A model generated the notes under the pieces. That model was given only the letters and a program-made list of their open reading frames with translations. It was not told the DNA's origin and made no database searches. A DNA stretch of 12,794 bases from Frankiales bacterium. GTDB taxonomy: Bacteria; Actinomycetota; Actinomycetes; Mycobacteriales; Jatrophihabitantaceae. Each line of letters begins with the position of its first letter. Positions within the stretch are counted from its first letter, which is position 1. The stretch is from the NCBI GenBank assembly GCA_025963265.1, contig JAOPUY010000486.1, positions 1-12,794 on the forward strand, read 5' to 3'. Position numbers and translations under genes: made by a program. Below, piece after piece: positions 1 through 7,660 of this stretch.

Positions 1-932
1 CACAGGTTGTTGGTGTTGAAGTAGCGGTGCCGCTCGATGTCGGAGAAGGCCTCGAGGTCGCTCGATTGGACCTGGGCCAACTCGCGCAGCAGCAGCGAGC
101 CGTCGGCGGCCAGCGCCAAGTGGCCACCCTTGCGGTCGGCGGGCGTCCGGTCGGCCGCCTCGAGGGCGAAGGGGGCGCCGCTCTCGGCGAACCATTGCAG
201 CAGCCGCGGGTCGAGGGTCGCGCCGAGGTTGTCGGAGTTGGACACGAACGCGAAGCGGTAACCGGCGGCCAGCAGCGCGTCGAGCATCCCGCTGGTGATC
301 AGCGCCGGGTAGAGGTCGCCGTGTCCCGGGGGCGCCCATTCCAGCCCGGGGTCGACCGGATGCGAGACCGGCTCAAGGGTGTCGGCCACCAGCTTCGGCA
401 CCTTGTTTTGCAGAAAGTCGCGCGGCACGTCCTGGGCTAACCCGGGGTAGCGATCGAGCACCGCGAGGGATTCGGCCTGCGTGGCAAAGGAGTTCATCAG
501 GACCAAGGGCAGCCGGGCCCCGGTGTCGGCTCGTAGTCCCAGCATCTGGCGGGCGATGACGTCTAAGAAGGTCAGGCCGTTCTTAACCGGCAACAGGGAT
601 TTCGGTCCCGCGAGCCCCATCCCGGTGCCCAAGCCGCCGTTGAGCTTGATCACCACCGCCTGCCCCAACAGGTCGGCGACCGCCTCGGCCGCGACCGGCG
701 GCCGGGCCTCGACGTCGGGCAATGACGGCACCGGCGTCAGATCGGCCTCGGCCAAGACGCCCTGCTCGCCGGCTCGGACGCGGCTTAGCTGGTCCAGAAA
801 GGTGGCGACCGCCGCGTCCCCGGCGCCAGCGTCCCGCAGTTTCCGCTCGGCCGCCACGGCCGGCTCGGTGCGCGGCTCGGACCCGGTGCCGGCCGGTGGC
901 CGGCCCGACGGGCCTTGCGCCGTGTGCGTCAT
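1..932 (-). CDS. UTP--glucose-1-phosphate uridylyltransferase (UGP2/UDPGP family), C-terminus missing
   Basis: This enzyme makes UDP-glucose from UTP and glucose-1-phosphate in the cytoplasm. The 310 codons inside the window run off the left edge, so the C-terminal part is missing. The translation has the UGP2-type nucleotide-binding loop LNGGLGTGMGLAGPKS near residue 95. It also has FVSNSDNLGA, KGGHLA and a final RYFNTNNL, all hallmarks of the eukaryote-like UDPGP family and not of bacterial GalU. The ATG at 932 starts a non-conserved N-terminus (MTHTAQG). No Shine-Dalgarno precedes it, but TAGGTT lies 7 bases upstream, as in leaderless actinobacterial transcripts. It lies 126 bases past the propeller gene on the same strand. 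UDP-glucose is the substrate of the dehydrogenase encoded upstream, so it fits the same polysaccharide pathway, although it may also serve general metabolism. Confidence 0.9.
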   Translation of the reverse strand, partial: MTHTAQGPSGRPPAGTGSEPRTEPAVAAERKLRDAGAGDAAVATFLDQLSRVRAGEQGVLAEADLTPVPSLPDVEARPPVAAEAVADLLGQAVVIKLNGGLGTGMGLAGPKSLLPVKNGLTFLDVIARQMLGLRADTGARLPLVLMNSFATQAESLAVLDRYPGLAQDVPRDFLQNKVPKLVADTLEPVSHPVDPGLEWAPPGHGDLYPALITSGMLDALLAAGYRFAFVSNSDNLGATLDPRLLQWFAESGAPFALEAADRTPADRKGGHLALAADGSLLLRELAQVQSSDLEAFSDIERHRYFNTNNL

Positions 933-939
933 GCCTAAG

Positions 940-945
940 AACCTA
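940..945 (-). promoter_or_regulatory. putative -10 element of a leaderless UGPase transcript
   Basis: On the minus strand TAGGTT fits the actinobacterial -10 pattern TAnnnT and sits 7 bases before the ATG at 932, so transcription would begin at or next to the start codon. No Shine-Dalgarno is visible, which agrees. No convincing -35 sits at the right distance. This is inference from spacing alone. Confidence 0.4.
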
Positions 946-1058
946 TCTCAGCTTGGTTACAGAAAGTGACGAGTCAAATGTCAGCCCGTTGAATTTCTAC
1001 CCCAGCTGAACGCGCCGATCGATGGCCCCGCCGTCCGGACCGCCGTCCAGTTCCGCAG

Positions 1059-2765
1059 TCAGGACATCGGGTGCACGATGACCGAGTCGCTGAGCACCGA
1101 GCCGGAGGCGTCGGAGACGGTCAGCCGATAGCGGTACTGGGTGTCGGGCAACAGGTCGGTGTCGGTGAATTGCATGGCCGGGCGATTCCAGAACTGCGAG
1201 GTGCCGGTCGTCGTGTAGACGGTCTTGGCCTGAGTGGAGCCGCCGTCGTACCGGCTGATCGTGTAGGTGAAGGTCTCGGAGTCGCGGGCCCAGTCGGCGA
1301 GCCAGTTGAGCTTGGTCGAGACGGCGCCGTTGGCGTCCACCGTGTAGGTCGCGGTCGGGGCGAGCTCGCGGCCCGAGATCATCGGCAACTGCGGCTTGGC
1401 TTGACCGGCGGCGATCGCTTTGTTGGAGACCGCCTTCAACGAGAACCGGGTCAAGCCCTGCTGCGGCACGCCGTTGACATCGAGGAACTCGCCGGCCAGC
1501 GCCAGGTAGGAGCCCGTTCCGACGACGCTCCAGGCGGCCTGGCCCTGCCCGGTGTACTTGCCCGGAGTGAGGTCGGGGAACCAATTCATCAGGGACGGGC
1601 TGGGGGTGCCGCCGAAGTTGGCGTAGCCCACGGCCTTGTTGGTGGCCAGGTGTCCGGTGGCCGTCTTGGTGAAGGCCAGCGCGCGGTGGAAGACGGTCGC
1701 GTCCTGCGGGTATCCGCCCACCCGGGCGCAGTCGTGGGCGTGGCCGACGACGTAGACCGCCGAGGCTCCGGGGTAGGCGGAGTAGGTGTCGCCGTGGCAG
1801 TCCTCGATCCAGTTGATCGCGCCGGTGTTCTGGTTGGCCGAGAACATGCCTTCCAGGTTGCGCACGGTCGCGTGGTAGACGTAGCCGGTGCCGTAGATCG
1901 AGGTCCCGTCGGTGGTCAGGCTGGTGATGCCCGAGTACTTGCTGCCCAACTTGACGACGTTGGCGACCGCGAAGGGCAGCTTGCCGCCCGTGCTCAGCGT
2001 CACCGCGGCCAGGCCCGAGGCGGACAGGTGGTTGATCTGGGTGAACGCGCCGCCCACGATGAGCTTGGTGTGGTTGGGCGTGACCAGCAGGGCCCGGACC
2101 TCGCCGTTGGCCTCCGGCGCGAACCGGGTCAGGACGGCGGTGTCGCGACCGAGCAGGGCCAGCCGGTAGCGCTTGGCTCGGTTGACCTCGGTGAACGCCC
2201 CGCCGATGTAGACGGCGGTGTTCGTCGCCGCCAACGCTTCCACGCTGCCGTTGACCGTCGGGTGGAAGTTGGGGACGACCTTGCCGGTGGTGGTCAGGAA
2301 CTCGGCCACGTGCTGATGGGAGGCCCCGCTGACGGTGGTGAAGTCGCCGCCCACGTAGAGCCGCGTGCCGTCGGGCGAGACGGCCAGCGCGCGAACCTGA
2401 CCGTTGAGAACCGGGGCGAAGGTGGTCAGCACGCCGGTCAGCAGGTTGTAGGACAGCAGGTTGTACCGGCGGACCCGGCCCTTGCCGGCCGGCTGGCCAG
2501 CCGCGCGAGCGTAGGTGAACGAGCCGCCGACGTAGACGGTGTTGCGAACGATGACCTGGGTCCAGGCGACGCCGTCGATCTGGGCGGTCGGCAGGGCGAC
2601 CGGGGTGACGATGGCCGCGCTCGGCTGCGCGATCGGGCCGGGCGTGAGGGGCAGGGCGGACGCCGACGGCGCGCTGAACAGGCTGGCCGCAATCGCGAGC
2701 GGAAGGGCCAGGGCGAGTAGCACCCGGGACCGCGCCGCTCGCCGTCCGAGCCGGACGCGGCTCAT
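1059..2765 (-). CDS. secreted beta-propeller (delta-60/DUF5122-like) protein with C-terminal Fn3-like domain
   Basis: The 568-residue product begins with a Sec signal peptide: a basic stretch RVRLGRRAARSR, a hydrophobic core to about residue 30, and a likely cleavage after A37 (SASA/LPL). The body has blade-like repeats marked by VGGSFT (79), VGGDFT (138), IGGAFT (187) and VGGAFT (237), the last three about 50 residues apart, each followed by an NG-V-AL strand. This resembles delta-60/DUF5122 beta-propellers. The last ~99 residues (470-568) look like a fibronectin type III fold, ending in PDTQYRYRLTVSD. There is no catalytic signature. The ATG at 2765 is chosen because AAGGGG lies 7 bases upstream and it places the signal peptide correctly; in-frame GTG at 2768 and ATG at 2831 are alternatives. 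Next to polysaccharide genes, a role in binding or organising the polymer outside the cell is plausible but inferred. Confidence 0.75.
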   Translation of the reverse strand: MSRVRLGRRAARSRVLLALALPLAIAASLFSAPSASALPLTPGPIAQPSAAIVTPVALPTAQIDGVAWTQVIVRNTVYVGGSFTYARAAGQPAGKGRVRRYNLLSYNLLTGVLTTFAPVLNGQVRALAVSPDGTRLYVGGDFTTVSGASHQHVAEFLTTTGKVVPNFHPTVNGSVEALAATNTAVYIGGAFTEVNRAKRYRLALLGRDTAVLTRFAPEANGEVRALLVTPNHTKLIVGGAFTQINHLSASGLAAVTLSTGGKLPFAVANVVKLGSKYSGITSLTTDGTSIYGTGYVYHATVRNLEGMFSANQNTGAINWIEDCHGDTYSAYPGASAVYVVGHAHDCARVGGYPQDATVFHRALAFTKTATGHLATNKAVGYANFGGTPSPSLMNWFPDLTPGKYTGQGQAAWSVVGTGSYLALAGEFLDVNGVPQQGLTRFSLKAVSNKAIAAGQAKPQLPMISGRELAPTATYTVDANGAVSTKLNWLADWARDSETFTYTISRYDGGSTQAKTVYTTTGTSQFWNRPAMQFTDTDLLPDTQYRYRLTVSDASGSVLSDSVIVHPMS

Positions 2766-2772
2766 CACTGTG

Positions 2773-2778
2773 CCCCTT
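2773..2778 (-). promoter_or_regulatory. ribosome-binding site deciding the propeller gene start
   Basis: The minus strand reads AAGGGG, followed by 7 bases and ATG at 2765. This favours that start over the in-frame ATG at 2831, which would put 22 extra residues ahead of the signal peptide. Confidence 0.6.
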
Positions 2779-2833
2779 GGGCCGGCGCAAAGCCGTCGAA
2801 CATCATGGCGATTCCCCCGAATCATCCCCACAT

Positions 2834-2866
2834 ATTGCTCAGCCGGCCGACGGGCCGACGAGCAAT
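2834..2866 (-). promoter_or_regulatory. long hairpin upstream of the propeller gene (leader structure or factor-dependent terminator)
   Basis: ATTGCTC (2834-2840) pairs perfectly with GAGCAAT (2860-2866). Inside it GCCGGCC (2842-2848) pairs with GGCCGAC (2853-2859) apart from one mismatch. There is one bulged base and a 4-base loop GACG. It lies 72 bases past the end of the second GH26 gene and 69 bases before the propeller ATG. No T-run follows on either strand, so a classical intrinsic terminator is unlikely. A leader-RNA structure or an operator are the alternatives. Confidence 0.4.
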
Positions 2867-2919
2867 CTCACGCAGACTGTACATCGCACTTATGGGGCCG
2901 CCGCAAGCGATTAGCAACA

Positions 2920-2934
2920 CGAATTTAATATTCG
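2920..2934. repeat. AT-rich short inverted repeat after the second GH26 gene
   Basis: CGAAT and ATTCG flank TTAAT, an AT-rich island in otherwise GC-rich DNA, 3 bases past the GH26 stop. It could be part of a promoter or operator for the propeller gene. Apart from this repeat, the hairpin at 2834-2866 and the ribosome-binding site, the 172-base gap 2766-2937 shows no gene. Confidence 0.3.
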
Positions 2935-2937
2935 CCC

Positions 2938-4158
2938 TCAGCACCGCATCGAAGCTGGTTTCGAATCGGGGCTCGATGTCGACTTGGCGGCCGGGTCCGA
3001 AGCCGATTTGGCGCCGGAGGACGGCCCGCTCGGGCCCGCGCTGCGCAGACCGAGGTCGGTGAGCGTGCTCCGCAGCGCGTTCACGTCCGCCGACTGCTGA
3101 TCGATTCGATAGTTTCCGGTCGCGCCGGTCGTCTGGGGCGAGGTGTTGAAGTACACGAAGCCGGTGATCTCGGAATTGGCCTTGATGAAGCCGCCCAGAT
3201 CTCGCAGCCAGCTGACCTTGTTCGAGCCGTCGCTGCCGATCTCCGACAGCACCACGGGCTTGTCGCTGAGCCCGGTGAGGGCCGACAAGGTCGGGCAGTA
3301 GGTGTCGACGACGGAGGCGCCGTGGCTGTAGCCAGTCAGCCCGAGGTAGTCGACATAGGCGTCACCCGGGTACAGCGAGGCCAGCGACGGAGCGCCGGGG
3401 CCCACTCCGCTGACGATGTTCGGCGACCAGACCCATTTCACCAGGTCTCCGGCGATCGGGGCCAGCAGGTCGTGCACGTGCCGCCAGGCCTGCTGGTACT
3501 CCGCCGGGCTGTTGCCGTTGACCGCCGCCGCCCACGGGTACCAGGAGCCGTTCATCTCGTGGGCGAAGCGGAGGTAGACGGTCCGATGCAGGGCGCCCAG
3601 CTGACGGGCCAGGGTGGTCAGGGCGGCGTCGTGCGAGCCGTCGATGATCGAGGCCAGGGAGTACTGGGGCTGGCCGCTGACCTTCGACTTGCCGTCCCAC
3701 ACGCTGGTGCGCGACCACGGCTCCAGCGTGATGAAGGGCGTCATGGCCGGCGGGATGGCGCCGAGCACCTGGCTCACCGACCGCGAGTCCAACTTCAGGA
3801 AGACCGACGTCACGGTCGGCGTCGTCCCAAGCTTGGCCGCCAGCGCGGTGACCGCCTGGGGATCGGCATTGGGCACGTCGATTCCGAAGAACGGGCGGTG
3901 CGACGGCAGCCGGGTCACGGCGTCCCCTCCGATCAACACGATGACGAGAGCCAGGAAAGCCAGTGCGACCTGCCACCGCGGGCGGCCGCCGAACGCCGCT
4001 CCGAACCGTGGCGACCGTGGCCCCGGACCGACCGGGCCGGGCGCGAGCGGGCCGGGATCGGACGTGGATCGACGGCCGGGCAGGGCGGGATCGGCGGGCA
4101 GCGTGCGCAGCCCACCGTCGCCCCCTCGGACGCTCGCGCCGTCCAGGCTCAGCACCAT
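2938..4158 (-). CDS. membrane-anchored GH26 family glycoside hydrolase (second copy)
   Basis: This is a 406-residue protein with a proline- and glycine-rich cytoplasmic N-terminus (1-60), one membrane segment near 64-79 and an extracellular GH26 domain from about 88 to 370. RFAHEMNGSWYPW (197-209) carries the predicted acid/base Glu201 with the usual preceding His200. PVVLSEIGS (301-309) carries the predicted nucleophile Glu306. WVWSPN and YPGDAYVDYLGLTGY match the GH26 protein upstream in the operon, so the two are paralogues. The tail is Ser/Pro/Lys-rich and ends in a cysteine. The ATG at 4158 lies 4 bases after the dehydrogenase stop with no clear Shine-Dalgarno, so translational coupling is likely. 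GH26 includes beta-mannanases and some beta-1,3/1,4-glycanases; in this setting, cutting or editing the polymer made by the neighbouring synthase is the likely role. The true substrate is unknown. Confidence 0.87.
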   Translation of the reverse strand: MVLSLDGASVRGGDGGLRTLPADPALPGRRSTSDPGPLAPGPVGPGPRSPRFGAAFGGRPRWQVALAFLALVIVLIGGDAVTRLPSHRPFFGIDVPNADPQAVTALAAKLGTTPTVTSVFLKLDSRSVSQVLGAIPPAMTPFITLEPWSRTSVWDGKSKVSGQPQYSLASIIDGSHDAALTTLARQLGALHRTVYLRFAHEMNGSWYPWAAAVNGNSPAEYQQAWRHVHDLLAPIAGDLVKWVWSPNIVSGVGPGAPSLASLYPGDAYVDYLGLTGYSHGASVVDTYCPTLSALTGLSDKPVVLSEIGSDGSNKVSWLRDLGGFIKANSEITGFVYFNTSPQTTGATGNYRIDQQSADVNALRSTLTDLGLRSAGPSGPSSGAKSASDPAAKSTSSPDSKPASMRC

Positions 4159-4162
4159 CGAA

Positions 4163-5578
4163 TCACGTGTCGCGCCCGATCCCGTGGTATTGCCAGCCGG
4201 CCGCCTGCCAGTGGGCTCGATCCAGGCAGCCGCGGGCGTCGACGACCACCGGCCGCGCGACGACGGCCCGCAAGGCCGCCGGGTCCGCCGTCGTGAATTC
4301 CGACCACTCGGTGAGCACCAAGAGCACGTCGGCGCCCTCGGCGGCCTCGTTCATCGACGTCGCGTAGTGCAGCGTGGGGAAGTTCTTGCGGGCCGCGTCG
4401 CCCGCCTCCGGGTCGAACAGCATCACCTGAGCCCCGCGCAGGTGCAGTCCGGCGGCGACATTCAGCGCGGGCGAGTCTCGGACGTCGTCGGTGAGCGGCT
4501 TGAACGCCGCGCCGAGGACGCCGATCCGGCGATTGAGGACGGAGCCGCCGCAGGCCGCCAACGCCTGGTCGATGACCCGCTGACGCTGCCACATGTTGAT
4601 CTCATCGACGTTCTGCAACAACGACACGGCCCAGTTGGCGTCGAGCTCCTTGGCCCGGTGCATCAGCGCCCGGATGTCCTTAGGCAGGCAGCCGCCGCCA
4701 AAGCCCAGTCCGGCGTTGAGGAATTGCCGGCCGATGCGAACGTCGTGACCGAGCGCGTCGGCCAGGACGCTGACGTCGGCCCCAGCGGCGTCGCAGACTT
4801 GGGCGATGGCGTTGATGAAGGAGATCTTGGTGGCCAGGAAAGCGTTCGCGCTGACCTTGACCAACTCCGCGGTGGGCAGGTCGCAGGTCACCATCGGGGT
4901 GCCCTCGGCCAGCGGCGCGGCGTAGATCGAGCGCAGCGTCTGCTCCGCCTGGGGACTGGCGCCCCCGATGACGATCCGGTCCGGGTGCAAGGTGTCGTCG
5001 ACCGCCTTGCCCTCGCGGAGGAATTCGGGGTTCCAGACCAGCTCCACGGTGAGCTCGAGGCCCTCCCGTAGCGAACGGGCGGCCACTGCGGCGGCGATGA
5101 CGCCCCGCAACCGCTGGGCCGTGCCGACCGGGACAGTCGACTTGCCGACGATGAGCGCGTCACTGCGCAGGCCGGCCAGCAGGCCCTCGACCGCCGCGTC
5201 CACGTAGCGGGTGTCCGCCGCGTGGCTGCCGGGTCGCTGCGGGGTGCCGACGCAGAGGAAGTGCACGTCGCCGAAGGCCGCGGCCTCGGCCAGGTCAGTC
5301 GTGAACCGCAACCGACCCGACTCGACGTGGCGAGCCAGCAGCGGCTCCAGACCGGGCTCGAAGAACGGGATCTTCCCCATCGCCAGCGAGGCGATCTTCG
5401 CCGGATCGACGTCGACCCCCATCACCTGAAAGCCCAGCTCGGCCATGGCCGCCGCGTGGGTGGCGCCCAGATAACCGGTGCCGATGACGGTGATCCGCGG
5501 TCCGGCGCCGGGCTGGTCGGGCTCGGCTAGCTCGTCTCGGTCGGCGGAAATCACTGCGGTGCTGGCCAGATCAGTCAT
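4163..5578 (-). CDS. ugd: UDP-glucose 6-dehydrogenase
   Basis: It oxidises UDP-glucose to UDP-glucuronate with two NAD+ in the cytoplasm. The 471-residue length is slightly above the usual ~430-450 because of a ~25-residue N-terminal extension. Visible motifs are the Rossmann loop GTGYLG (33-38), KSTVPVGT (146-153), NPEFLREG (183-190), the helix ELVKVSANAFLATKISFIN, and GFGGGCLPKD (292-301) with catalytic Cys297. The GGGCLPKD form is common in actinobacterial members. The C-terminal domain includes GAAFKPLTDDVRDSPALNV. AGGAG lies 6 bases before the ATG at 5578, which overlaps the end of the synthase gene by 8 bases, so the two are translationally coupled. GDP-mannose dehydrogenase belongs to the same superfamily, but the motifs and the UGPase nearby favour UDP-glucose. 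Its presence suggests the polymer contains glucuronic acid or a derivative of it. Confidence 0.9.
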   Translation of the reverse strand: MTDLASTAVISADRDELAEPDQPGAGPRITVIGTGYLGATHAAAMAELGFQVMGVDVDPAKIASLAMGKIPFFEPGLEPLLARHVESGRLRFTTDLAEAAAFGDVHFLCVGTPQRPGSHAADTRYVDAAVEGLLAGLRSDALIVGKSTVPVGTAQRLRGVIAAAVAARSLREGLELTVELVWNPEFLREGKAVDDTLHPDRIVIGGASPQAEQTLRSIYAAPLAEGTPMVTCDLPTAELVKVSANAFLATKISFINAIAQVCDAAGADVSVLADALGHDVRIGRQFLNAGLGFGGGCLPKDIRALMHRAKELDANWAVSLLQNVDEINMWQRQRVIDQALAACGGSVLNRRIGVLGAAFKPLTDDVRDSPALNVAAGLHLRGAQVMLFDPEAGDAARKNFPTLHYATSMNEAAEGADVLLVLTEWSEFTTADPAALRAVVARPVVVDARGCLDRAHWQAAGWQYHGIGRDT

Positions 5579-7409
5579 TCGTCACTCCTGAGAAGTTCGA
5601 TGCGGCGGGGACGGCGGACGGTGGTTGGTGGTTGCGCTCGGCGTGCGGAGCCGGCCCCGGCCGCGCCGGGTCGGCCGCGACCCGGACATCATGGGCGGCA
5701 GCGCGAGCGGAGGCGGCCTCGGCCAACCGCGGTCGTGGCGCCGAGCGCCGGGCGGCCAGTTGACGGGCGCTCAGCGGCTCCTCCGTCCGGCGGGCGGCCA
5801 TCAAATCGGCGACGGTCCGCTCGGTGCTCGCGGAGTCGGCGGCCGGCTGAGCGGCGCGCTTGGCGGCGCGCGGCTTGGTCCGCATGAACAGCAGCGGCAG
5901 TTGCAGGTACGCCGACACGATCGCGAAACAGGCCATCGCCCAGGTGTGGTCGATTCCGTATTCCAACGTCGCTCGGGTCAACGCGGTCCAGACCGCGGTC
6001 TGGGTCAGGAAGACGGTGACCCGCATGACTCGGGTGATGGTCACGGCCAGCGGGGTGCGCTTGGTGTTGGCACTGCCGGTGGCCACCCACTCCTTGGTCC
6101 GGCCGGTGAGGATGTGCACGATGGCCACCGCGTGGGCGAAGGAGTAGAGCTGCTGAACGCGAAGGACGTCGAGGCGCCAGTTGCTTTTCATCATGGTCGG
6201 CAGCACGAAGTACCAGAGCGCGATCGCGCCCAGCAGCCACACGGTGTTCTTCGGGAAGATGTGCTGCGGGAAGAAGATCAGCATGATCAGGCCGGGCAGC
6301 GGCGCCAGGAAGATATTGACCGCCGTGCTGATGTAGTACATGAAGCCTGACCAGAAGGAGATCCGTTGCCGGAAGGTGAAGATCGGGTTCTGGTGAAAGG
6401 ACTTGTCGGCCAGCAACGACATCGAGCCGGTGCACCAGCGGTATTGCTGATTCAAGAACCCGAGCAGGGTGTCCGGGCAGAGCCCCTTGCTGACCAGGAT
6501 CGGCACGTAGCGCAGCTGGTAGCCGGCCTTCATCAGCTTGACGCCGGTGTGCACGTCCTCGCTGTGACCGATCTGGGCGAAGCCGCCGGCCGCGATCAGC
6601 GCCTGGCGGCGGTACAAGGCGCAGGTCCCGACGCAGATGGCCGCCCGGGAGCGGTCCCGGGAGGGCTGAATCCACCGGTAGAACAGCTCCTGGGTGGCGC
6701 CGGCGCACCGCTGCAGCCAGTTCATCCGCTTGTCGGTGTCGAAGAACTGCGGCGTCTGCACGATGCCGACCGTGGGGTCGGTGAAGTAGGGAATCGTCTC
6801 GTGCAGGTAGTCCTCGCGCGGGACGAAGTCGGCGTCGAAGATGCAGATGATGTCGCCGTCGGAACGCTCGTACATGTACTTCAGCGCGCCTGCCTTCTTC
6901 AGCTCGCCGCGGTTAGGCCGCGACAGGTAGTCAAAGCCGTAGGACTGGGCCAGCAGCGCCACCTCTTCGCGGGCGGCGTCATCGTGCACGATCACCCGGA
7001 CGGTGTTGTGCCAGTCGATGCGCGAGACGTAGAAGTAGGTGTTGTCCAGCACCTCTAGTGGCTCGCCGGCGGTGGGGAGCAGGACGTCGATCGTCGGGGC
7101 CTCGCTCGGGTCGTATTCCAGGACCCGCAGCTCGTGGTCGAGCAGCGACGTGCGCTTCTTGCGTCCGCTGGAGGTCAGCGAGATCAGCGAGGTCCCGAGA
7201 TAGAGGCTGGCCGGCAGCAGGAAGATCCACAGGGCCGGACGGGTGATCGCGAATCGGCTGATGGAGAAGACGACCAGCGTCAACGCCAGCAGCTGCACGC
7301 CCAGCAGCCAACGGTGCTGCCGTCCCATGTACCAGTACTTCTCCTCGTCCGTCGGTGGACTCGGCAAGCTCAGGTCCGGCGCCTCGCGGCGCGACGACAT
7401 CCTTCTCAT
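5571..7409 (-). CDS. cellulose-synthase-like GT2 membrane glycosyltransferase (polysaccharide synthase)
   Basis: A 612-residue processive glycosyltransferase expected to polymerise a beta-linked sugar from UDP-sugars and move the chain across the membrane. Two membrane segments (about 34-55 and 59-79) precede a cytoplasmic GT2 domain with DD at 143-144, FDADF (191-195), TPQFF (219-223), HSEDVH (282-287) with the general-base Asp285, and QQYRW (321-325). This is the D, DxD, TED and QxxRW set of the BcsA/cellulose synthase group. Further membrane segments follow near 353-380, 388-405, 463-477 and 489-508. The C-terminus (511-612) is an Ala/Arg/Pro-rich tail with no PilZ motif, unlike BcsA. AGGGAG lies 5 bases before the ATG at 7409; the internal ATG at 7400 has no usable spacing. 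It starts 14 bases after the first GH26 gene. The product could be cellulose-like, cellobiuronan-like, mannan-like or another beta-glycan. Confidence 0.88.
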   Translation of the reverse strand: MRRMSSRREAPDLSLPSPPTDEEKYWYMGRQHRWLLGVQLLALTLVVFSISRFAITRPALWIFLLPASLYLGTSLISLTSSGRKKRTSLLDHELRVLEYDPSEAPTIDVLLPTAGEPLEVLDNTYFYVSRIDWHNTVRVIVHDDAAREEVALLAQSYGFDYLSRPNRGELKKAGALKYMYERSDGDIICIFDADFVPREDYLHETIPYFTDPTVGIVQTPQFFDTDKRMNWLQRCAGATQELFYRWIQPSRDRSRAAICVGTCALYRRQALIAAGGFAQIGHSEDVHTGVKLMKAGYQLRYVPILVSKGLCPDTLLGFLNQQYRWCTGSMSLLADKSFHQNPIFTFRQRISFWSGFMYYISTAVNIFLAPLPGLIMLIFFPQHIFPKNTVWLLGAIALWYFVLPTMMKSNWRLDVLRVQQLYSFAHAVAIVHILTGRTKEWVATGSANTKRTPLAVTITRVMRVTVFLTQTAVWTALTRATLEYGIDHTWAMACFAIVSAYLQLPLLFMRTKPRAAKRAAQPAADSASTERTVADLMAARRTEEPLSARQLAARRSAPRPRLAEAASARAAAHDVRVAADPARPGPAPHAERNHQPPSAVPAASNFSGVTND

Positions 7410-7423
7410 CTTGACTCCCTGGC

Positions 7424-7660
7424 TCAGATGGACGGTGAGGCGGTGGCCGAGGCCGAGCGCGCCGGCGTCGGGGTGGGAGCGGGCGGCGCGGCGACTTGGG
7501 CGTGAGCCGTGCTGGTCGACGTGCTGGTTGGCGTGCTCGTCGCGGTGCTGGTCGGCGATCTGGAGGTGGTGGTGCAGCTGGCAACGCTGGCAGCAGCAGA
7601 ACTAGAGGATGAGGCCGACACCGAGGCTGAGGCCGACGCTGAGGTCGTGGGTGCCGTCGT
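7424..7660 (-). repeat. low-complexity repeat encoding the Ser/Thr-rich tail of the first GH26 protein
   Basis: The end of the gene is made of short degenerate repeats. Examples are GAGGCTGAGGCCGAC-like units around 7609-7643 and GTGCTGGTCG-like units around 7509-7556. They encode Ser/Ala and then Ser/Thr/Pro runs. Such tails in secreted actinobacterial proteins are often flexible wall-spanning or glycosylated linkers. Repeat-length variation between strains would be expected. Confidence 0.5.

Noticed and set aside
972..977. TTGACT on the minus strand as the -35 of the UGPase promoter
   Set aside because: It lies 26 bases from the TAGGTT -10 candidate, and no suitable -10 sits at 16-19 bases.
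1028..1048. Direct repeat CCGCCGTCC, 3 bases, CCGCCGTCC after the propeller gene
   Set aside because: It is short and GC-rich, has no clear hairpin with T-run, and is probably chance.
1071..2720. Long plus-strand open frame opposite the propeller gene
   Set aside because: It is a high-GC antisense shadow with repetitive Gly/Val/Arg composition and no domain. The minus-strand frame has a signal peptide, repeats and a ribosome-binding site.
3614..5071. Long plus-strand open frame crossing the second GH26 and ugd genes
   Set aside because: It spans two well-supported minus-strand genes and has low-complexity composition with no family motif.
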